DNA of 64,000 nucleotides from Globodera rostochiensis (lineage: Eukaryota; Nematoda; Chromadorea; Rhabditida; Heteroderidae), in the NCBI GenBank assembly GCA_018350325.1, contig JAEVLN010000003.1, forward strand, positions 5,163,758-5,227,757. The letters are read 5' to 3'. The translations under genes and the position numbers were made by a program. A model generated the notes under the pieces. It did not search any database, was not told the origin of the DNA, and saw only the letters and a list, made by a program, of their open reading frames with translations. Shown in pieces: positions 33,196-42,850 of the stretch. Position 1 is the first letter of the stretch. Each line of letters opens with the position of its first letter.

Positions 33196-35108
33196 AAAAC
33201 AAAACAAAAAAATTGCAATTTTGGGCAATGTAAGATTGAAGTCGGAAAAAAGAAGGGTTGAGTTCAAATTGTATGGTTGGGAGAGATGACAATTAAACGG
33301 CATTTTTGTTTATCATTTTGTTTGGTCTAACGGAATCCGAATTTGGAATTCTTCCGGAAAGCCGTCCAAAATGATTCATTTTAAATTGTCAATCACTTTT
33401 TGAAAATTTCCCTTTTTTGGCGCTATTCGGTCCTGATTTTCAACTTTAATTTTATGGTCTTTATGTAGTTTTATCCCTGTCCAGCACCGACAATATGTAA
33501 GATTCTGCAATATTGAATAATATAAGTATAATACCTTTAGAAATTCACCCCAAAAATTAAAAATCTCGTGAGATTTTTCAATATTCTCGATCGGTCCTCA
33601 AGTCCGAGCTCTAGTTTTTATTAGCTGAAATATTTATTATTTAGAAATTGAAGCACTGATTGGTACTTTTCGGTTGAATGTTTCGTTAGATTTTGGCATA
33701 TTCAGTGCATAAATCCCCGCCCCTAATTTCCAAAAAGCACAGAATGAGGAAAAATTCCTGTTACTTGGGGCCAAGACTTTTTTGGGGCGTTTATGTATTT
33801 CAATTCTTTTAATAAAATTTAAAAAAATGTAAAAACATTTCATTTTCGTTGATTTTAAAGCATGGGGACGTTCACAAAAACTAACTAAACATTTGCAGTC
33901 TTTTTGAAAAAAATCCGCCATTCGCTTTATTTGCGTCTTTTATTCATTGACTGCACAAATGCGCCGAATAGTTTTCTCTTCTCTGTCTCATCAGGCGAGC
34001 GATTAAATGTTGTATTGATTTTTGTGTCTACATTAATCGATCCATCGCCCATTAATTCAGAAGGTTTTACTCCCTCTCGCACATTTGCTTCACACTAGTG
34101 CTGCACGAGACCCGAAATTTACCGAGAGTCGAGACCGAGAAATGACACCGAGCCCGAGAATGACCCCGAGACTCGAGACCGAGACCCAAAAAATCCGAGA
34201 AATTCTCGTTCGAATTTTTTTTGAAAATAACTAAAAAAATTTTGATTTTAAGTTCCAGAAATTTTCAATGTCGATTTTTAAGGGTGCGTTTTCCGTTGTA
34301 CTGCTATTTTGTTAAGGAATTTTCAAAAATACGATTTTTTTGCAATTCTGCTTCACTTTAAGGGAGGGAGGGGTGTCAGGCACGGCACGTAGCTAGGATT
34401 TTTTTCGGGGGCGGGGGCAAAAAGTCGATTCTTACGGGTATATTTTTCCTTTTTATTGCATTTATGTTAAACAATTTTTGATCAAAATGCTTGATTTCTG
34501 GGGGTGCATTTCCGTTTGACTTCATTTTAGAGGGGGGGGGGCTCAGCGGTGCCGATAGGCGCCGCTGAGAAAATTTTGAAATTTTGATTCAATTTGTTAA
34601 AAGATTTCAACCAAAATTTTAAAAATCGGCATTTGGTAAAAAGTTACAAAAAAATAATTTAAAATATTTTTAGTTGAATATAAAAAGAAAATTTCACATT
34701 CGGGAATTGAACCCGTACATTAAAACGAGCTAAGTGCTTATCCAAGCCATTGTATATCGCCCTTATTTTTTCTTTATTAGCCCCCAATCTCTCCCCCCAT
34801 TCACTCTTGCATTTCCTCCCTCTCTCCCTCACTCTTTCTTCTTTCTCTCACTCCCACGGCAATTGAACAGTGCGCACCCGCTGCAAATGAGCAGCGAGTG
34901 ACGTAAGCGTCAGCGACGCGCGCGCCACAGCGGGCAGCGCAGCCATTTGCCCAATATCTCCCCTATCTTCTCTCTCATTTTTTCTCTCTTTCTCTTTTAA
35001 AAATCTCTTCAGCACACTATTTCTTTCATCCTTGTGCCTATCCTTAACCTCTTGGCGAATTGCTTGGCGAATTGTCTTCGCCAAATTCAACAGCGTTGCA
35101 CTTGTGCA
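33196..35108. other. Intergenic, repeat fragments
   Basis: Contains the block 33928-34097 shared with palindrome 1 (about 4430-4575 and 8490-8640). At 34098-34205 there is a patch of cgagaccgaga motifs starting tagtgctgcacgagacc (hAT-like terminus). A GC hairpin lies at 34542-34569. On the reverse strand gggttcaattccc at 34706-34718 resembles a tRNA B box. A pyrimidine-rich to GC-rich stretch at 34790-34970 is unexplained. No gene is supported. Confidence 0.5.
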
Positions 35109-35841
35109 TGTCCGGTATTTTCGACAGTACAAAAAAAGATATCGTGCATATTGCAGTGTTTGTTTGCAAATTCACATTGAGATGCTGCTGGTTGAACTCC
35201 GCTCGTTTGCTATCTCGAGAATTTTGCATAAATGGGTTTTCCTTATCTGGTATTTGACCAGCAATGTGAAGAATAAGAAGGGTTCCGAACATAGTCATTT
35301 GCCTTTTTGCCCGAGTGAAATGGCTCTTGTGCGTTTCAATGAAACAAAGTCCAATCGTGGACGAATTTTGCTTTTCTACCAATCCTTCGAATAGGCAACT
35401 TGCTGAGGACGGGACTCGTTGGGGAAATCAACGACTGAGTTCTTTTGTTCGTAAATTGTTAGAGAAAGATGGGATGTGGCCGGATAGATTAGCCGATTTT
35501 CTTGCGGCGCCAGCAGATGGAATTCGTGGCCCTCATCATATTCGAAAAGGGAAATATGTTCGTCAAGACAACAATTTGACTGCTCTTCTCGCGGATTTTA
35601 ACAATCGCGAATCGCTTGCCTACCTACGCGCTTTTTCTACCATTTGCATTTTTTTTTAAAATTTAGTCACTGTCGAAATTACCCGTTGTCGAAAGTACTC
35701 ACTGTCGGAAGTGGTGAAAAACGGTGAAATAAAAAAAATAGTTCACTGTCGAAATTATCCACTGACGAAAATGACCACTGTCGAATTTTACTGTCGAATT
35801 TACCCACTGTCGAAATTACTTACTGTCGGAATTACCGGACA
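35109..35841. mobile_element. Candidate element with inverted ends and a one-sided tandem array
   Basis: The left end TGTCCGGTATTTTCGACAGT (35109-35128) is matched in reverse complement by the right end at 35821-35841 with two to three mismatches. On the right, the cactgtcgaaatta motif is repeated about six times at ~16-bp spacing (35668-35835). The architecture resembles the element at 32269-33100 with a different motif. I find no clear target duplication. It encloses an open frame at 35315-35659. Confidence 0.55.
35315..35659 (+). CDS. Unrecognised open frame inside the 35109-35841 element
   Basis: A 114-codon frame. Its second half (SFVRKLLEKDGMWPDRLADF, PADGIRGPHHIRKGKYVRQD) has the composition of a real protein, unlike the repeat-driven frames elsewhere. 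I do not recognise a domain, and there is no catalytic triad pattern I could assign to a transposase. It may be a captured gene fragment, an exon of a host gene, or chance. Confidence 0.35.
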   Translation: MKWLLCVSMKQSPIVDEFCFSTNPSNRQLAEDGTRWGNQRLSSFVRKLLEKDGMWPDRLADFLAAPADGIRGPHHIRKGKYVRQDNNLTALLADFNNRESLAYLRAFSTICIFF

Positions 35842-36445
35842 CGCATTAGGTACCATTCGGTAATGGTACTGAAGTGTCCATTTTACAATTTTTTCCTCAG
35901 TTTTAAAATTTAAACCGGTGATTTAAATTCTCTATATTTATTTTCTATCGACAAATTCGTAAATTTGAAAGCCTATATGAGTGATTTTTCCCTTTTTTTA
36001 ATCAGTGGACAACTGAGTCCCCAGTCAAAAGACACTTCAGTCCCGGGTCTTTTTTTTTTGCAAAATGAGATTTTTAAAAATTTTCAGCTGGAAACCGCGC
36101 ATTGTCGCATTTATAATGGGCACTGAAGTGCAAAGCTAGGTTTTAGACAGTTTTGGTCAAGAAAAAGTTGCTCTTTTAGTTGATCGCCGAATGGGCATAA
36201 AAATTAGTAAAAGTCAAATTTCTAAGATTTTCGAAATTTGCCGGATTCCGGGTTGTCAGACATTTTTGGGGCTAAAAATAATAAATATTTGACAATGGAC
36301 CCAATCTAAAATTTCATTAAATTTACATATTTTCTGTCCCTCGATTGTTAATATAAATAGGTATGTATTTATTAAGTCTGAATCTTTTTAGGTTTTATCC
36401 CATTGGAATCATAAAAATTATTTGAATTTGCTAACAAAAAAACAA
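35842..36445 (+). promoter_or_regulatory. Upstream region shared with the intact family gene
   Basis: From about 36050 the sequence is clearly paralogous to 8700-9093: the blocks ggcactgaagtgcaaa, gccggattccgggttg, ggacccaatctaaaatttca and tatgtatttattaag occur in the same order, directly upstream of the first exon. It is a duplicated 5' flank and thus the likely place of the family's promoter. No specific factor site can be named. Confidence 0.5.
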
Positions 36446-38270
36446 ATGTCTGACAATCCGAAAAAAGTGGAGAAACGATTGAAGGAAATGTGAGTTTTTT
36501 TTATTTGAGAAAGAAATGAACAGGCGGGGGCATATTTAGGAATTAGCTAGGGTCCAGATTTTTAGTTCCTGAAATATATTTTTTCTGATTTCCCTGTACT
36601 CCGTAATGATGTATGAAAAAAAAGTTTTTAGTTTACCAATCGGCTCCCTGGCGATTTTTAATGGAATTATTCCATAGTCCGGGGCTTTTCGGGGGCACGA
36701 ATATGACATCAGAGTGCGTCAATCATTGATTTCAATCTATGATTCTTCGTCAAATTGATTTTCGGTGATAGTAAAGCTGCTGTCCCCCACTTTCAAAAAA
36801 ATTTTCAAAAAAACAAACGAATTAGGTAATTTGGCTCAATATTTATTGTAAAATTTAAATCGATTTTTCAAAAACTCGTGGCGCCGGGGTTCGAAATCGG
36901 TCAAAATGGAGGTCAGATTGGATTCTATCCCTAAAACCCACTTAGAGCACCTTTTTCGAATTTTCATATGACTTAAAATAGTTTTGCGTTTGCAACGACG
37001 TTCTGTTTGAAGTCTTCAAATTCTGTGGCCCTTTTGTGCTCGGATTGAAAGTTGCGTTGATCAGCGATCGATTTGATCGTTTGGTGGACGCGCATTTCAA
37101 TTCGATGGAATGGTCATTAGGCTGGTTGGAAATTCATCGCGCAATTAAAGTAAATGGCGCTCAAATTGTCAAACTCGCTGGCACTGACTTTGAGTATCGT
37201 TTGTCAATTCCGCAAGAGCCGTTTCCCGACAAAGTGATTGGAATCAAAGTGCTTAAAATAAGGTAATTGTCTGTTTAAATTGTTTGGAAGCCATTAACAG
37301 TTTTTTCTTCAAATGTTTTTGTTCAATTCTATATATTTTTAATTATTGTGATCAACGTGTCATCAATTTTGGGACATAATCGAATTTAAATTAAATGGGG
37401 GGGGGCAGCAACAAACTTGACTATTAACTTTTTAGATACATCGATCGAAGTGTCATCGGATTTCTCCAAAGCATCCGCCGACTTTACTCCTTCAATTGGA
37501 CGATTTTTACAATTCACACGGGAATCCACCAAAACCGCAGCTGGGGAATCATTTGGCACCGAATTTTGCCGTTGTTCAAGGACAACATTTGCGGCATTTT
37601 TTTGCATTTCTCTACTATCTTCCGTTTGCGCCAATTCTCTCCGGCCTTTCTCGGCGATTGCCCAAAACTCCGATTGATCCATTCCTTTGATCTTTTCCCC
37701 GAGTTTCCGGCTGATGACAGTGCCGGCGCTTCTTCTGACAAGGCAATGGCCAAATGGTTGCACACGCCTCGCGGGGATGGAATTCCAAAGGTTTTTGAGT
37801 GCCAATTTTGGTCGAACGGAATTGAAGGGCTCAAATGGGTAATCTTTAATTGTTGTGAATTTTCTGCTTTAAATTCCTTTATTTCTTAGGAATTTGTCAA
37901 TTCAATCGATCCGGTCAATTTCATCATCGGTTTTTGGATTGCTTCTGATGAGATTGAGCCATTTGAACTGAAGAATAATTTGACGGGGGAGCGATTGGAT
38001 CCGACGTCTTGGTGGCCACAATTGGCTGTTGGTTCGTTGTCCAATTGAACGCGACGAGGAAATGTAATTGGGAGAAGGAGGCAATTGAAAGGAATTGGAG
38101 TAGTCGGCGGAATCACATAATTATTGACTTCAACGACAAGGACATTGGCGACGGGTAAGGGCGAAATGGGGGCATTTGCCGCAATTTCCCTTTTGTATAT
38201 TTCTATTTTTTTCAGACTCAATGCAAACGAAGGTCAGTGAGCCGAAAAAGAGAAAGATTTGAGGCGAACG
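36446..38270 (+). pseudogene. F-box-like family pseudogene, five exon positions
   Basis: Exon 1 36446-36489 is intact ([21 protein letters not shown] donor). Exon 2 (to 37262) encodes [19 protein letters not shown], but the acceptor seen in paralogues (tttttcag) has become gttttgcg, so no in-frame AG remains. Exon 3 37436-37838 ([29 protein letters not shown]) is open. Exon 4 from 37890 has a frameshift after NNLTGERL and a stop where others read KKWAEWE. Exon 5 at about 38217 has lost bases. A decayed duplicate of the start of exon 3 sits at about 37338-37372. The upstream flank is conserved with the intact gene, so transcription is possible but not a normal product. Confidence 0.8.
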
Positions 38271-38369
38271 GCGAAATTTTGAGGGCTATTCAATGAGAAA
38301 ATTGACTGACTAAACATTTAAATTGTTGCTTTTCCCTTTTCAATATGAATCGCTTTATTTGGTGAAGCT

Positions 38370-38583
38370 GTTATTAAGTCGGGAAGGCGAAAAAGTTGTT
38401 GGGACGCACTTGTGGGACAACATCTGAACCCGGAATTGAATATTGAACCACCCCCAACCCGCCTCTTCCAAAGAATCGGAATGCTGTACGGCTCCAAATT
38501 GGCCCCGGAAGCGGATTTCCGGAAAATGGATCGCTCCCAGACTCAAAATCACTCAAAACCACTTTTATAGAGTTTTTAGGTGA
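38370..38583 (+). repeat. Dispersed repeat, copy 1
   Basis: Starts ttattaagtcgggaag and runs through gggacaacatctgaaccc, aagaatcggaatg and ccacttttatagagtttt. The same blocks appear in order at 40347-40584 with small indels. No inverted ends are visible, so the type is unknown. Confidence 0.8.
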
Positions 38584-39781
38584 AAACCTAAGAAAAAACG
38601 GATAAAAGGTCCCGAAAATCGGATAAAGTGCAATTTTTTTTTTAGAAAGCATTTTTTTATTATATCAGCGCTTAAAAATGTCCAAAGTGTAGAAATATTT
38701 TCTCAATATTGTCCATTTTCTAAAAATAAATTGTTAAGATCTTTAAATTTCTCCCAGCGGTATTTCGGTTCCCGCTCGTCCCTTTTCCCGAAATTTTTTT
38801 TAGATAAAACATTTTGAACTTTCAACATGTCGTTTCCGCGGAAAATTTTTTGTATTTTTTTTAGATTCGTACTCAGCTTGGCGCGAGGAATCGATTGGTC
38901 GTATTTTTATTCGGATCTGAACCAGTCCCATACAAGGATAGATATACCAAGAATCATTTGGTAAAATCATTTTCAATGCAATTCATTCACGAATTTGCGA
39001 CGAAACGCTCGAACAATGTCCGGTCTCGGAGGGCCGTAAGCATACGACGAAGGTGCGAATGTTCTTATCCTGCCCCAACGGCTAAATTAATTTTGCCGGT
39101 TTTTGAATTTCAGAAATCCTTTCTTTTTGCGAATTCTGCTTTACTAGGGGGTGGCGGCGGTGCCGATAGGCGCCGCCGAAAATTTTGAATTTTGACTCAA
39201 TTTGTTAAGAAATTTGCACTCATTTTAAAATTACGATACTTTTTTTTTAGGAATGGGAGAAGTCCGCCGGCACCGGTAGAAAATTTTTTACAGAAATCAA
39301 GTCTTTGTTACAAAATAAACCAAAAAGTTCAGAAAAATGTGTTGATTTTTTCAAAAATACTTTTTTTGCGCCATTTTAATTTTAAAAAATTCGAAAATTT
39401 ATTTTAAAATTTATTAATGGGGAGAAGCGTATGTGAGATGAGGAAAAATGATAAACAAGTGCCCATAAATGCAATTTGGTACTTTGCACCAAATTTTGTT
39501 TGTCTAAACTCTAAACTCCCTTTCTTAAGGCAATTTGGGATGGCATGCGGAAGTTAAATGACGATGAAAATGTCAAAAATCTCCTTGAAAGAGCTATGAA
39601 TAAAATTTTTTTTATTAAATAGTGCAAAAATTCCCCTTGAAAAAATTTCGGATTTCGGGTTTCGGATTCCTGAAAAATTTCGGGATTTTCGTAAATAATT
39701 CGGATTTCGGATTTAATCCTTTCGGATTTTTGGTTTTCCGGAATTTCGGATTTCGGATTTTATTTTCCGATTTCCACCCCT

Positions 39782-39873
39782 GGTTCGAACCCGCTTGAGT
39801 GCAGGTAGTTGTTTATCGTTTTGCCTCTAGTCAAAAACGCTTCCCCCATCAATAAAATTTTTTTAATAAATTC
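39782..39873 (+). mobile_element. 5'-truncated tRNA-derived SINE copy
   Basis: Begins at the B box (GGTTCGAACCC), then cgcttgagtgcagg, a body with tctagtcaaaaacgcttccc and an A/T-rich tail. The same order is found in the longer copy at 45507-45640. It lies at the edge of the ttcggattt patch. Confidence 0.65.
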
Positions 39874-39980
39874 CGGCAGTGCCGGACCCTTACCACTCTT
39901 AAAAGCTTCAAAAAAGTGCCATATTTTTACATTTTTGGTTAAAATCTCTTAACAAATTGAGTCAAATGTTCAAAATTTTC

Positions 39981-40006
39981 TCGGCGGCGCCTATCGGCAC
40001 CGCCGA
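39981..40006. repeat. Best copy of the dispersed GC hairpin
   Basis: Arms TCGGCGGCGCC and GGCACCGCCGA around a TATC loop; ten of eleven positions pair. The flanks are aaaattttc on one side and a C-rich ccccctccc on the other. At least ten other copies are spread through the window in both orientations. Confidence 0.85.
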
Positions 40007-40346
40007 CCCCCCTCCCTTGAAATTTCTTAACAAAAATCCCAAAACTTTTTGCAACGGTGCCTGCCGGCACCTCGGGCCCTCCTTCCCTAATTTTTTGAAC
40101 AAAAGCACTACCCGTACCCGCAATCTCAATCTCATGCTGACAATGATGTCAAAGGCGAAGACATATGTATTAAGAAAAAAAATTCGTAATTTTGGTTTAA
40201 AAAATTGGAAAAAATTTTCACAGCGGATATGGCGGATATCCGCGCATTGGATACGGATATGAATTTCGAAAAAATGAGACGGATACAAAAGGCACGGATA
40301 TATCCGGACACGGATTTTAAAATGTGTATCCATGCCCATGCCTGGC

Positions 40347-40584
40347 TGTTATTAAGTCGGGAAGATGCGTAAAAGTTGTTGGGACGCGTAAACATTCGTG
40401 GGACAACATCTGAACCCGGAATTGAATATTTGAACTACCCCACCCCGCCTCTTGGCCAAAGAATCGGAATGTTGTACAGCTCCAAATTGGCCCAGGAATT
40501 CGGAAGCGGAATTTTCCGGAAAATATGGATCTGAGCTCCCAGACTCAAAATCACTCAAAACCACTTTTATAGAGTTTTTAGGTG
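40347..40584 (+). repeat. Dispersed repeat, copy 2
   Basis: Partner of 38370-38583 in the same orientation, slightly longer because of small insertions such as in the ggacgcgtaaacattcg segment. Confidence 0.8.
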
Positions 40585-40936
40585 CTGAAACCGATAGTTT
40601 TGGTCGCTCCGCCTCTAAACCGGTTTGAACGGTTTAAAAATTGCAAAAAATGGAGATTTTTGTTTCGCGATTTTTATCCATATTTCGCCATTTTTCAAAA
40701 ATTCCTTAACAAAAATGCAATAAAAACGAAAACCTAAAAATTGACTTTTTCGCACAAAAAATTCTGGCATAAAAAATAAAAATTTTTAAAATTCTGCTTA
40801 TTTTCAAATTTTTTTTCTGAAGTGCCTTTAATTTACATATAAACATTTTTATTTTCTTTTATTACTTCAATTGGAAAATTATTGCCCATTTTTATACATA
40901 TTTGAAAAAATTTTTGTCCATACATATTTGGTCCAT

Positions 40937-41135
40937 AGGCGAGAGTAATTTGGACATCAACGCACCCCATCTATAAATTATTTTAGTTTAATTTCGAACA
41001 AAATAATATCATCAGAAAGAGAGAGAGACACGATGAGAGTAATTTACGTGAACGCACCCCATCTAAAAATTGTTTTAGTTATTTTTTGCATTTTATTTTT
41101 TGAAGAAATATCATTAGAAAGAGAGAGACAGACGG
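40937..41135 (-). repeat. Two diverged, isolated units of the 109-bp satellite
   Basis: The motifs ggcgagagtaatttggac, gcaccccatcta, attgttttagtt and agagagagacagacgg occur twice in the order and orientation of the reverse half of the array at 19371-21312. These units differ from the array consensus at many positions, while array units are nearly identical to one another. They are old satellite relics. Confidence 0.85.
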
Positions 41136-41601
41136 TGAGAGAAATCAAGAAGAATGAGGGAAGGAAATGCTCGGCCTCCGGTGGGCTTTTTTTTCAAATT
41201 TAATTAATTTCACAAATACTTAAACCAAAATAATGTTTCTTCTCCATCACTTTCATTCTCAATTAGAGACCGGTAAAATAAAATTTGGAACGAGAATTTC
41301 AATTAGGAATTGAAAAATAAATGAATAGGATTGACCGTTTGAGAATATTTTGATGGTTTTAAAGGAGGAAAAATTGTTTGAATTCTCATTGGATAATAAA
41401 AAATGAATCCTTTATTCATGACGCCCCATCTCTGATACAAATCAATCGGATAAATGTTTATTCCATCAAAATCCGTTCGTCCACCTCCTCCCTCATAAAT
41501 CAGACCCAAAATGGAGCCAAAACATCATTCATGCCAAGGCCTGTGGGAGAATAATTGGTTCGGTTGGGAGAAAATGCTTTTATCCCATTTTTGGCCCTTA
41601 C

Positions 41602-42743
41602 CCGTCGCCGATGTCCGCGTCTTTGAAGGCAATAATGACGCGATTCCCCTGACTACTCCAATCCCACTCAACCGCCTCCTTTTCCCAATTGGCCCATTTC
41701 TTTTCGTCGCGCTCAATCGGACAACGAATCAAAAGCCATTCGTCTTCCTTAAAGTGTCGCAACTCCAATCGCTCCCTCGTCAAATTGTTCTTCAATTCGA
41801 ATGGCGCAATTTCATCAGAACAACACCAAAGAAAGATGATGAAATTGACCGGATCCGTCGAATTGACAAATTCCTTAAGAGGAACAAAGGGATTTAAAAC
41901 AGAGAGTCCAATGAAACAAATTTAGAAACTCACCATTTTAAGTCCCTCCATTCCTTCCAAACAGTGGCTGCATCCCAACACCTTCGGAAGTCCATCCCCG
42001 CGGGGCGTATGCAACCATTTGGCCACTGCTTGGTCAGAAGAAGCGCCGGCACTGTCATCGGCCGGGAACTCGGGGAAAAGACGAAAGGAATTAATCACTC
42101 GGAGTTTTGGGCAATCGCCGAGAACGGTCGGAGAGAAATCGCGCAAAAGGTCGAGTTTGAGGAAGCTCAAGTCAAATCCGCAAATGTTGTCTTTGAACAA
42201 AGGCAAAATCTTTTTCCAAATGATTTCCCAACTGCGGGTTAGGAGGGCGTATAATTCAATGGTAAGATGGATCCCTTTGGAGTTGCAAATCGGACGAATG
42301 AGTTTGATGAGAAAATCGATGACACTTTGATCGATGTAAAAAAATAAGAAATAAAACATTGTGGAAAAACTTTTAAAGGCTTTCAAAGAATTTAAATACA
42401 ATAATGACCTTATTTGGCGTTCAAATCCGATAACATTGTCAGGAAGCGGGTCTTGCAGAATTGACAGCCGACGCTCGACCTTCCAATGAACGAGTTTGAC
42501 AATTTCAGCGCCCTTTCCATCAGCTGCGCGACAAATTTTCAAATGGCCCAACGACCATTCTTTCGAATTAAAATGCGCGTCCACCAAAAAGTCAAATCGA
42601 TCGCTGATCAGTGCCACTTTTAGTCCGAGCACAAAAGGGTCACAGAATTCGAAGATTTCGAACAAAACGTCGGCACAAATGGAACTGAAAAAATTATTTA
42701 ATGGCTGAAAAAGGTTTGGACGCATAAACTGAAGTAGAGCCAA
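41602..42743 (-). CDS. F-box-like family member with an open, possibly retained intron 2
   Basis: Reverse strand: exon 2 42409-42684 ([36 protein letters not shown]; 276 nt as in the intact paralogue), exon 3 down to 41934 ([31 protein letters not shown]) and exon 4 41602-41873 ([26 protein letters not shown]). Intron 2 (donor GTCATT) has lost the TTTTTAG acceptor of the family, but the frame stays open through it, adding about 25 residues. Exon 1 is absent; an ATG at 42743 in the old intron 1 is in frame. Exon 4 ends at IGDG followed by TAA within its donor, and no exon 5 is visible. It may be expressed as a shortened protein or be an early pseudogene. Confidence 0.6.
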
Positions 42744-42850
42744 GATTTGGGTTTAAATGCGATGAATGGGTGCCGCAAATAGACAATTTCCCGTTTTGTT
42801 AAAATTGCTCAAAAACGAGTAATATTTTCTCGTTAACGCGGGAACCTTCG

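Larger units (their letters stand above)
38271..41601. other. Repeat-rich intergenic stretch
   Basis: Contains a ~215-240-bp direct repeat pair (38370-38583 and 40347-40584), GC hairpins at 39154-39179, 39981-40006 and degenerate ones near 39262 and 40054, a patch of ttcggatttcgg motifs at 39640-39780, a SINE tail copy at 39782-39873, and two diverged satellite units at 40937-41135. No gene is supported. Confidence 0.55.

Noticed and set aside
34690..34760. tRNA gene on the reverse strand
   Set aside because: Only the T arm (cgggttcaattcccg) is convincing; the acceptor stem does not pair and the D and anticodon arms are unclear.
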